From an uncultured Amylibacter sp. (GTDB lineage Bacteria; Pseudomonadota; Alphaproteobacteria; Rhodobacterales; Rhodobacteraceae), in the NCBI GenBank assembly GCA_937944065.1, contig CALDZS010000344.1:1-5679 (forward strand): DNA of 5,679 nt. Direction: 5' to 3'. Made by a program: the position numbers and the translations under genes. Under the pieces are notes generated by a model. It saw only the letters and a list, made by a program, of their open reading frames with translations. It searched no databases and was not told where the DNA came from. Shown here in pieces: positions 1 through 4,703 of this stretch; positions within the stretch are counted from its first letter, which is position 1, and each line of letters opens with the position of its first letter.

Positions 1-800
1 GCGGCATGCGCCAAATCGTGCAACGGATTGGAAATCGTACGGGCGACGAAAAAGGACAGGAACAACGACAAGAATATCGCCAAGAAATAAAAGATGAACA
101 TGCCGTTGCGAATATCTGCGTTTTTGCCTTCCAACAAACCCGTCGGAATCGTCAATACCACCGAACCCACAACTCCAGATACCGTCGTTATCGGCTCTCC
201 TATTCCCAACAGAACAAAACCTGATTGAGAGTTTGCAGAGACCAAGCCAGTGCCACCCGTCAACGCTTTTGCTGAAACTGTCGCGACGAAATCATCATTG
301 CTTTTGGGGCCCAGTCGCGCGCCAAATCTATTAACGAACTGGATCAGCTGTTCGATCATTCCAATATCAGCCGTGGCGTTTATCGATCCCTCAACCGTCT
401 TCAGCGCAGATAGGTTGCGAACCAACTTTTGGTTTGGGCCAAAAATTGTAATTTCGATCTCGTTAAGTGCTGGGATAGCTTCAGATGTCACTTTCAACAC
501 AGCCAGAATTGAAACGGTATCCGTTTGCTCTGCCACCGATTGCGACAGTATTTGTGCAACCAATTTGGATTGAATTGCCAGATTGTCTTGTTTGTTGATC
601 AGAAACTCGTTGCGCGACTGAATAACCACAAGCGCCCCGAATAGCAGTACTGACAATGCGATCAAAGTTGTTACGAAGATACGGCGCGCCAAAGCAAAAC
701 CGCGAAAATCGAACAAGCCTGATCGTCGTGATTTTGACTTTTGACCTGGATCGCCCAACCAGCCATCGGTCGAGAAGGTTTCGTCGTCTACATTTGCCAC
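1..800 (-). CDS. chvG: ChvG-type sensor histidine kinase, N-terminal part (cut by window edge)
   Basis: This is the membrane sensor kinase that should phosphorylate the adjacent ChvI. It was read from the minus strand and 266 complete codons are visible. A basic cytoplasmic N-terminus (KSKSRRS near residue 21) precedes TM1 (about 41-60). A periplasmic sensing region of about 170 residues follows, then TM2 (about 233-253), then the start of a HAMP linker (ARTISNPLHDLAHA), where the window ends. The dimerisation histidine and ATPase domain lie outside, so kinase activity cannot be checked here. The two-TM layout and position directly after chvI fit the ChvG/ExoS family, which in other alphaproteobacteria senses acid or envelope stress. 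The start is uncertain. I chose GTG at 800 (GTG GCA AAT), 10 bases after the chvI stop, with only a weak AGG upstream. An in-frame ATG at 842 would add 14 residues and overlap the chvI end by 32 bases, but it has no visible Shine-Dalgarno. Confidence 0.85.
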   Translation of the reverse strand, partial: MANVDDETFSTDGWLGDPGQKSKSRRSGLFDFRGFALARRIFVTTLIALSVLLFGALVVIQSRNEFLINKQDNLAIQSKLVAQILSQSVAEQTDTVSILAVLKVTSEAIPALNEIEITIFGPNQKLVRNLSALKTVEGSINATADIGMIEQLIQFVNRFGARLGPKSNDDFVATVSAKALTGGTGLVSANSQSGFVLLGIGEPITTVSGVVGSVVLTIPTGLLEGKNADIRNGMFIFYFLAIFLSLFLSFFVARTISNPLHDLAHA

Positions 801-810
801 AGGTTCGCGC

Positions 811-1509
811 CTAGCTTTCCGTGTATCGGTACCCGATGCCATAAAGGGTTTCGATTGCAGAGAATTCATCGTCTACGACGCGCATCTTTTTGCGCAGGCG
901 TTTGATATGGCTGTCGATGGTCCGATCATCCACGTAAACTTGATCATCATAGGCCACGTCCATCAATTGATCCCTGCTTTTGACAAACCCCGGACGCAGT
1001 GCGAGCGCTTTAAGCAGCATAAATTCAGTAACAGTCAAAGACACCGATGTGCCTTTCCAAGCAACTGCATGACGTAGCGGATCCATGACCAAGCTACCGC
1101 GTTCAATCATTTCTTCGGTTTCGTCGCGCTGTGTGTCTTCGTCATCTGCCGTACCGCGGCGCAACAAGACCCGAACCCGCTCCAGCAGCAAGCGTTGCGA
1201 AAAGGGTTTTTTGATATAGTCATCGGCACCCATACGCAGGCCTAAAACCTCGTCAATTTCGTCGTCTTTAGAAGTCAGAAAAATCACTGGCATCTGCGTT
1301 ATACCACGCAGGCGTCCAAGTAGATCCATCCCATCCATGCGTGGCATCTTGATATCCAAAACCGCCAAATCAGGCAGATTTTTTGACAGCGCAGTCCATG
1401 CTTGTAAACCATCAGTATAAGTTTCGACCTGATAACCTTCGGCTTGCAACATAATCTCGACAGAGGTCAGAATATTACGGTCGTCATCTACAAGAGCAAT
1501 TTTGGCCAT
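811..1509 (-). CDS. chvI: ChvI-type response regulator, OmpR/PhoB family
   Basis: This is a DNA-binding response regulator of 232 residues, the normal length for the OmpR/PhoB class. The receiver domain (about 1-118) has the acidic pocket DDD at 8-10, the phospho-acceptor Asp52 in LDIKMPRMDG, Thr79 in IFLTSKDD, and Lys101 in YIKKPFS. The winged-helix DNA-binding domain (about 130-230) ends in the typical segment with VDDRTIDSHIKRLRKKM followed by ETLYGIGYRY. The opening IALVDDDRNILTSVE is characteristic of the ChvI subgroup, and the kinase gene follows directly downstream, so the assignment is strong. The start ATG is supported by AGAGG six bases upstream. ChvI homologues control envelope, exopolysaccharide and acid-stress genes in rhizobia and Caulobacter; the target genes here cannot be read from the sequence. 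The gene is transcribed away from the lipoprotein gene at 1684. Confidence 0.95.
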   Translation of the reverse strand: MAKIALVDDDRNILTSVEIMLQAEGYQVETYTDGLQAWTALSKNLPDLAVLDIKMPRMDGMDLLGRLRGITQMPVIFLTSKDDEIDEVLGLRMGADDYIKKPFSQRLLLERVRVLLRRGTADDEDTQRDETEEMIERGSLVMDPLRHAVAWKGTSVSLTVTEFMLLKALALRPGFVKSRDQLMDVAYDDQVYVDDRTIDSHIKRLRKKMRVVDDEFSAIETLYGIGYRYTES

Positions 1510-1520
1510 TTTAAACCTCT
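1507..1520 (-). promoter_or_regulatory. chvI ribosome binding site and start
   Basis: On the minus strand AGAGG is followed by TTTAAA and then ATG, a near-ideal six-base spacing. It fixes the chvI start and argues against the longer open frame that runs across this point on the same strand (1488-1685). Confidence 0.7.
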
Positions 1521-1538
1521 ACCTACGTGTGTTGCGTC

Positions 1539-1568
1539 ACAATACCCTTCAAAGAAGTGTACATGCAA
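1539..1568 (-). promoter_or_regulatory. candidate chvI promoter
   Basis: On the minus strand TTGCAT (1563-1568) and TATTGT (1539-1544) are separated by 18 bases, a passable sigma-70-like -35/-10 pair upstream of chvI. Matches to consensus are only moderate. TATTGTGACGC at the -10 could also be part of a regulator site, but I cannot assign one. This is an inference from spacing only. Confidence 0.3.
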
Positions 1569-1594
1569 GCATAAGTAAAATTCGCATGGTATTT

Positions 1595-1623
1595 TTGCAA
1601 TAATCGAATTTAAGCGGTATAAA
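1595..1623 (+). promoter_or_regulatory. candidate promoter of the META lipoprotein gene
   Basis: TTGCAA (1595-1600) and TATAAA (1618-1623) are exactly 17 bases apart, a good sigma-70-like arrangement, with transcription expected to begin near 1630, about 55 bases before the ATG at 1684. TTGCAA is its own reverse complement. It faces away from chvI, so the 174-base gap probably holds two divergent promoters. Confidence 0.45.
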
Positions 1624-1683
1624 GATGTCATTCTTCGCGGCTGGATCAACCTTCGCCGCCACATACAAAATGAAGGCAGGTTC

Positions 1684-2073
1684 ATGCTACGAATTATCTG
1701 TATTGCGTTGTTAGCATTAACTGGGTGTAGGGCAGATCAAACCGTATCTGCGCAGACCGTACCGAGTGATGTTTGGCGGCTTGTCATGATGGATGGCAAA
1801 AGCGTTTCAACACCCATCACGTTAGAGTTTCCAGAGGAAGGCCGCATTACAGGTCGCGCGCCTTGCAATCGGTATTTCGCGCAACAAACAGCGCCGCTAC
1901 CTTGGTTCAAGGTCGACGCGATCGGGGCAACTCGGATGGCCTGCGAGCAGATGGATCTTGAGTCAGAATATTTTGACGCTTTGTCGCGCGCGACGCTGGC
2001 CGAAATTCAAGGTGATACATTGCTATTGGGAACCGAGAACGGGACGATTTTAAGATATCGGCGCGCGAAATAA
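1684..2073 (+). CDS. META/HslJ-domain lipoprotein
   Basis: This is a predicted envelope lipoprotein of 129 residues. A short hydrophobic signal peptide (residues 1-14) ends in the lipobox LTGC, with Cys15 as the lipidation site. The residue after it is Arg, not Asp, so the usual sorting rule would send it to the outer membrane. Residues from about 29 onward fit the META/HslJ domain: VWRLVMMDG at the first strand, then GRAPCNRYF (57-65), then the hallmark IGATRMACE (80-88) and a helix with YFDAL. Cys61 and Cys87 sit in the two conserved motifs and could form a disulfide in the periplasm. HslJ was linked to heat shock and novobiocin resistance in E. coli, but the molecular role of META domains is not settled. 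The ATG has AAGG seven bases upstream. The gene is divergent from chvI and convergent with recO, so it is probably transcribed alone. Control by ChvI is only a guess from position. Confidence 0.85.
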   Translation: MLRIICIALLALTGCRADQTVSAQTVPSDVWRLVMMDGKSVSTPITLEFPEEGRITGRAPCNRYFAQQTAPLPWFKVDAIGATRMACEQMDLESEYFDALSRATLAEIQGDTLLLGTENGTILRYRRAK

Positions 2074-2132
2074 TGTACCGTTCTTTTTATCATGATAATG
2101 GAATTTCGCAGATGTCGCATGCAGATTGCGAT
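2074..2132. repeat. convergent gap with palindrome and small hairpin
   Basis: The 59-base gap between the lipoprotein gene and recO, whose ends face each other, holds a perfect 12-base palindrome TTATCATGATAA (2087-2098). It is followed by a tandem imperfect repeat, GCAGATGTCGCAT (2108-2120) then GCAGATTGCGAT (2121-2132). The same stretch can fold as TCGCA (2115-2119) with TGCGA (2127-2131) around a seven-base loop. No strong GC stem with a T run is present on either strand, so a rho-independent terminator is not clear. The structure may still help to end both transcripts. Confidence 0.35.
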
Positions 2133-2873
2133 CTAGGTTTTTTGAGATTTCCTCTGCAAGCTTGCAACAAACCTATCTCGCGCCTCGGGTAATGCTCGGT
2201 TGCCTAGCGAAGGGGCGAGCCATGTTTGCAAAAAAAAGCCCGTGATGCGCAACGCTTGGATCACCTCATCCATAGTCTCTGCATCGAACCCAGCGCCGTA
2301 TTGCAGAAACTTGGGCATCGGTAACAATTTGTCGGCCCAATCCCCTGCCCCTTTGGCACTGACAGCGCGACCAGATTTTGGTGAAACATAGATCAAGTCC
2401 TGCGTCATCCCGGTCACCGCACATTCCGACAAATCCAACCCATAGCCCAATTCCTCAAGCACCTGCATTTCCCAATTGGCGTAGGCCGAAAACCAATTAT
2501 CTTGCGCCGCAATCCCGTCCAGAAGGTGAATCGTATTTTCGTACAACGCTGTCATCGCAAGGCGTTCGGGCAGTCCAAATGTCAAAATCGCACAAATCGA
2601 CCCGAGGGCAGACAATCCAATCCGATCTTGCATGATCTGGCTACGCGACTGGATTGGTTCAACACGGTAACTACCCAGATGCTCTTCTAGCCGCGCGCGC
2701 CATTCAACTTGTATCTGTGCACCGGGTTGCAGGATCGGCGCCATTTTGCGAGACATTCCACCGCGAACGACACCAGCGTGGCGGCCATGATCGGGGGTAA
2801 ACAGCTCGACTATCGCCGCGCTTTCGCCGTGGCGACGCACGCCAATGATAACCCCTTGTCCTGACCATTCCAT
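2133..2873 (-). CDS. recO: DNA repair protein RecO
   Basis: RecO helps load RecA onto SSB-covered single-stranded DNA together with RecR (the RecF pathway). The protein has 246 residues, a usual length for alphaproteobacteria. The N-terminal OB-fold region begins MEWSGQGVIIGVRRHGESAA and continues with VELFTPDHGRHAGVVRGG. The all-helical middle and C-terminal part includes LEELGYGLDLSECAVTG and YVSPKSGRAVS, both typical of the family. Only one cysteine (in SECAVTG) lies where zinc-type RecO proteins carry a four-cysteine cluster, so this one should not bind zinc there. The ATG at 2873 has AGGG seven bases upstream. recO is on the same strand as rnc-era-DUF1491 but about 1.5 kb downstream of DUF1491, and it has a candidate promoter of its own. 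The reading frame is complete. Confidence 0.95.
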   Translation of the reverse strand: MEWSGQGVIIGVRRHGESAAIVELFTPDHGRHAGVVRGGMSRKMAPILQPGAQIQVEWRARLEEHLGSYRVEPIQSRSQIMQDRIGLSALGSICAILTFGLPERLAMTALYENTIHLLDGIAAQDNWFSAYANWEMQVLEELGYGLDLSECAVTGMTQDLIYVSPKSGRAVSAKGAGDWADKLLPMPKFLQYGAGFDAETMDEVIQALRITGFFLQTWLAPSLGNRALPEARDRFVASLQRKSQKT

Positions 2874-2880
2874 GGCCAGA

Positions 2881-2928
2881 CCCTAGGGGCTGTTTTGTAC
2901 GCATGCAAGCTGGGCAACCATGCCCTAG
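2881..2928. repeat. small inverted repeats in the recO leader
   Basis: Just upstream of recO, GGGCA (2912-2916) and TGCCC (2921-2925) can pair around a four-base loop. The flanks CTAGGGGC (2883-2890) and GCCCTAG (2922-2928) form a second, imperfect inverted repeat. If transcription starts near 2922 these lie at the very 5' end of the recO mRNA or at the promoter edge. A role as an operator or leader hairpin is possible but unsupported beyond the symmetry. Confidence 0.25.
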
Positions 2929-2958
2929 ATTATTGGCAGATCCGTCTGTGATCAACAA
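2929..2958 (-). promoter_or_regulatory. candidate recO promoter
   Basis: On the minus strand TTGTTG (2953-2958) and AATAAT (2929-2934) are 18 bases apart. The -10 matches the consensus at five of six positions; the -35 is weak. An overlapping alternative is TTGATC with TAATCT at 17 bases. A separate promoter is expected because recO is cut off from the era operon by a plus-strand gene and decayed sequence. Confidence 0.35.
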
Positions 2959-2983
2959 ACTGATGCGTCGGATGGGCAATTGT

Positions 2984-3158
2984 TCAATGCGTTGAGTGCT
3001 CGATTTTGGCGGTGGGGACAAAAGCCATTCTTCCAAACTCAATCAATGTAGGTGGAGAGTTATCAATCACAGAGACTTCTAAATCTGCGTTAGCTGCATC
3101 CGCAAACGGGATTTGGTCATTGGTTCCCTTTTTTTAACACGCTTCTCGCGAATGGCAT
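2984..3158 (-). pseudogene. frame-shifted remnant of a small unknown protein
   Basis: An ATG at 3158 overlaps the stop of the preceding 51-codon ORF (TGATG). The frame runs MPFARSVLKKGNQ and stops. A run of seven A on the minus strand (plus-strand T run 3129-3135) lies inside it. A one-base change of frame at that run gives a continuous protein-like reading: KKGTNDQIPFADAANADLEV, then SVIDNSPPTLIEFGRM, then AFVPTAKIEHSTH and a TGA at 2984-2986. The joined product would be about 57 residues. I do not recognise a family. The simplest reading is a disrupted gene; ribosomal slippage at the A run is a less likely alternative. A competing frame (VKKREPMTKSRL) is also open here, which lowers confidence. 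Confidence 0.35.
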
Positions 3159-3313
3159 CACATTGCCAATGCTTTTCGTACCAATGCAGCCTTGTCACTA
3201 TAATTCGACACATCAATACCCCGACCACGTAGCGCTGCACGCAAGTCTATTTTAGTTAAAGCATCGATGTGATTTTCCGTTAAGTTCAAGAAATTTACCT
3301 TCGGTTTTTTCAC
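3158..3313 (-). CDS. small intact ORF, possibly a SAP/HeH-like helical peptide
   Basis: This is a GTG-started ORF of 51 residues on the minus strand. Its GTG overlaps the TGA of the upstream reading frame by four bases (GTGA), a usual sign of translational coupling, with GGGG ten bases upstream as a possible ribosome site. The first part (VKKPKVNFLNLTENHIDALT) is charged. The second part, KIDLRAALRGRGIDVSNYSD then KAALVRKALAM, reads as two amphipathic helices joined by a short turn, resembling SAP or HeH DNA-binding motifs. That resemblance is by eye and weak. Its upstream and downstream partners look decayed, so it may be a relic that has stayed open by chance. Base composition is low in GC compared with era. 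Confidence 0.35.
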   Translation of the reverse strand: MKKPKVNFLNLTENHIDALTKIDLRAALRGRGIDVSNYSDKAALVRKALAM

Positions 3314-3818
3314 ACCGTTAATTCCCCAAGATAGCTTTGGCTTTCGAATTTAAACTCTTCTGCATACTTCCCCAAGAAATGGTTTAATACTGGTTCGAAT
3401 GCGCTGATCTTAAGTCATGAAATGCGCCGTCGCATCCAAGGTTTCGAGCATCAAATGTGACCACTTCGCCGCGCCCTTGTCATTCATCAATAGAATTGCG
3501 TTATGTGTATGATGAAAGCTCAGGCGGTATTCAGCGCCGTGATAATAAGGCCCCCGCCCATAACATCGATCCACCTTGCCGTCTGCATATTTATATGGCG
3601 ACCAATACCGCCGACCCGTTCAAAGACGGACGTGAACCAATCTTCGTCGTCGAAAAATTCTTCGATCTATATAGTGCTGTCGATATGAGAATACTTCTAT
3701 CGCATTTCGACTCTCGCATTTTTTCATTATGATTCAACTCAGCCAAACCACAGATCTTAGCTTTCATGTCGGGTGTTTCAATAATTCCGACGGAATTGCC
3801 GAAGCATCCATCTTTACC
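3310..3818 (-). pseudogene. decayed gene of unknown function, several frameshifts
   Basis: No full ORF spans this stretch, but protein-like segments follow each other across frames on the minus strand. Frame one is open 3818-3591 and includes ATG 3767 (MKAKICGLAELNHNEKMRES). Frame two, after a stop at 3667-3669, gives EEFFDDEDWFTSVFERVGG. Frame three is open 3619-3410, beginning TGRRYWSPYKYADGKVDR, then CYGRGPYYHGAEYRLSFHH, then NAILLMNDKG. The next is open 3479-3384 and gives GEVVTFDARNLGCDGAFHDL. The last is open 3414-3310 and gives AFEPVLNHFLGKYAEEFKFE, then SQSYLGELTV and TGA. Joined, they would make roughly 160-170 residues, rich in aromatic and acidic residues. I do not recognise the family. 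Four or so frame changes suggest an old pseudogene; neighbouring genes are intact, so general sequencing error is unlikely. The plus-strand ORF 3457-3732 across it looks like a shadow. Confidence 0.45.
3783..3797. promoter_or_regulatory. perfect inverted repeat upstream of the GFA gene
   Basis: AATTCCG-A-CGGAATT is a perfect seven-base inverted repeat around a single base, about 60 bases before the GFA start. It touches the candidate -35 of that gene (3796-3801), the place where a dimeric repressor would act. No regulator gene is visible nearby, so the operator role is an inference from symmetry and position. Confidence 0.35.
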
Positions 3819-3825
3819 TTATGTC
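3796..3825 (+). promoter_or_regulatory. candidate promoter of the GFA-family gene
   Basis: TTGCCG (3796-3801) and TATGTC (3820-3825) are 18 bases apart. The matches to consensus are modest (four and three of six). It is the best-placed pair for the gene beginning at 3857. Confidence 0.25.
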
Positions 3826-3844
3826 TACCCTAGAGCAACGTTTT

Positions 3845-3859
3845 AGGAGATTTAAAATG
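3845..3859 (+). promoter_or_regulatory. strong ribosome binding site fixing the GFA start
   Basis: AGGAGA (3845-3850) is followed by six bases and then ATG at 3857. The longer frame from ATG 3821 would place this site inside the coding region and add twelve residues (MSTLEQRFRRFK) that precede the conserved GFA start, so the shorter start is preferred. Confidence 0.75.
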
Positions 3860-4255
3860 CGTGGACATTGCTTGTGCAGGGCGGTCAAGTTCGAAATCAA
3901 AACACCCGTAGAAGCCTGTGTGAATTGTCATTGTGAGAGCTGTCGGCGACAGTGTTCTGCACCCATGACCACCTATATTGGTGTGCTGGACGGACATTGG
4001 AAATGGACAGGCAAGCTGCCCAAAATATTCAACTCTTCCCCGGGTGTCGAGCGCAGCTTCTGTGATACTTGCGGCACGCCGATTTCGTTTCGATCAGAAA
4101 AAATGTCAGGGGTTATGCATCTGTATGTGGCGGCGCTGGACCAGCCAGAAGACTTCGCACCAACACTGCATGTCGCGCATGAGGAGAAGCTGCCTTGGCT
4201 ACATCTGGCTGACGATCTGCCCGTACATATCGGGCCAGATTACACGAAAAGATAG
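3857..4255 (+). CDS. GFA family (glutathione-dependent formaldehyde-activating enzyme-like) zinc protein
   Basis: This is a protein of 132 residues, the usual size for a single CENP-V/GFA domain. It starts MRGHCLCRAVKFEI and shows the full cysteine set: CLC at 5-7, then CVNCHCESCRR with Cys24, Cys26 and Cys29, then FCDTCGTPISF with Cys69 and Cys72. In the family these bind a structural zinc and a second zinc site. The founder member, Gfa of Paracoccus, was described as speeding up S-hydroxymethylglutathione formation, but most family members have unknown substrates, and nothing here (no formaldehyde or glutathione genes nearby) points to one. The gene is alone on the plus strand, between a decayed region upstream and the convergent DUF1491 gene downstream. 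This suggests a mobile accessory gene placed in a housekeeping cluster. It is intact, with a strong ribosome binding site. Confidence 0.9.
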   Translation: MRGHCLCRAVKFEIKTPVEACVNCHCESCRRQCSAPMTTYIGVLDGHWKWTGKLPKIFNSSPGVERSFCDTCGTPISFRSEKMSGVMHLYVAALDQPEDFAPTLHVAHEEKLPWLHLADDLPVHIGPDYTKR

Positions 4256-4267
4256 CCGACTTTTTCG
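4245..4267 (+). terminator. weak AT-rich hairpin at the end of the GFA gene
   Basis: CGAAAAG (4245-4251) can pair with CTTTTTCG (4260-4267) with one bulged base. It overlaps the stop codon and has a T run in its 3' arm, not after it. It could slow polymerase, but it is a poor rho-independent terminator. Confidence 0.2.
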
Positions 4268-4291
4268 TAAGCGCGGTTCATACATCTCTGA

Positions 4292-4319
4292 TTGCGCCTG
4301 AATTCAAGCAAGGGCGCAA
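4292..4319. terminator. inverted repeat between convergent GFA and DUF1491 genes
   Basis: TTGCGCC (4292-4298) and GGCGCAA (4313-4319) form a perfect seven-base stem with a 14-base loop that begins with the palindrome TGAATTCA. It lies in the 112-base gap where the two genes face each other, the expected place for a two-way transcription stop. Neither strand has a T run after the stem, so it is a candidate only. Confidence 0.35.
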
Positions 4320-4367
4320 AGCGGTCGGTCAAAAAATGGAACGCAGGGCAGAAAATGCGCAGATGGC

Positions 4368-4700
4368 TTAGCTTTGTAGGCCGTCTTCGTCCAGCAGATG
4401 GCGGCCCTGTTTATCCTCAATTTCAATCACCCACAGATCAGGATCAAAGCTGCGTTGCTTGACGAGGGCGGCATCGACATCAGCCTCGACCCCTTTTGCA
4501 AGTGTCACCCAGACGCGATTGCCGTCCAGATCATAGGAACGTTGAAATAGGTGTGCATCACCATCAAGGGTATTGAGCTTTACCAGCACAGCGCCTGCCG
4601 TCGCATCGCCCTTTGCGGTGATGAACGCTGGAATGTCAAACAGATGTAATCTACGACGATACGCGTCGATCCAGAATTGCGTAGTGACCCGTGGAACCAT
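4368..4700 (-). CDS. DUF1491 family protein
   Basis: This is a protein of 110 residues matching the alphaproteobacterial DUF1491 family by eye. The N-terminal VTTQFWIDAYRRRLHL leads into DIPAFITAKGDATAGAVLVK, the family hallmark. The middle part has LDGDAHLFQRSYDLDG, and the C-terminal segment is SFDPDLWVIEIEDKQGRHLL. There is no signal peptide or membrane segment, so it is probably cytoplasmic. The function is unknown. Its ATG begins three bases after the era stop, with no clear Shine-Dalgarno, so translation is probably coupled to era and transcription shared with it. In related genomes recO tends to follow this gene, but here the next gene on this strand is the decayed cluster. The frame is intact. 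Confidence 0.9.
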   Translation of the reverse strand: MVPRVTTQFWIDAYRRRLHLFDIPAFITAKGDATAGAVLVKLNTLDGDAHLFQRSYDLDGNRVWVTLAKGVEADVDAALVKQRSFDPDLWVIEIEDKQGRHLLDEDGLQS

Positions 4701-4703
4701 TTG

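Noticed and set aside
1..224. 72-residue plus-strand ORF at the left edge
   Set aside because: It is antisense to the second membrane segment and HAMP region of chvG, and its Gln/Arg-rich product looks like a shadow.
1488..1685. 65-residue minus-strand ORF overlapping the chvI start and the promoter gap
   Set aside because: It covers both candidate promoters and the chvI ribosome site, and its protein has no recognisable features. chvI has a far better start in another frame.
2158..2168. Palindrome GCAAGCTTGC near the recO end
   Set aside because: It lies inside the recO coding region and has no T run or partner, so it is best explained as chance.
2704..3042. 112-residue minus-strand ORF (TTG start) overlapping the recO N-terminus
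   Set aside because: Most of it is recO read in another frame, rich in Arg, Pro, Ser and Trp. The upstream part competes with the protein-like remnant frame ending at 2984.
3457..3732. 91-residue plus-strand ORF in the gene-poor stretch
   Set aside because: The minus strand shows more protein-like readings over the same bases. The ORF has no good ribosome site and no recognisable motif. It cannot be fully excluded.
3821..3856. Longer start for the GFA protein at ATG 3821
   Set aside because: The extra residues fall on the strong AGGAGA site and on the candidate -10, and precede the conserved start MRGHCLCRAV.
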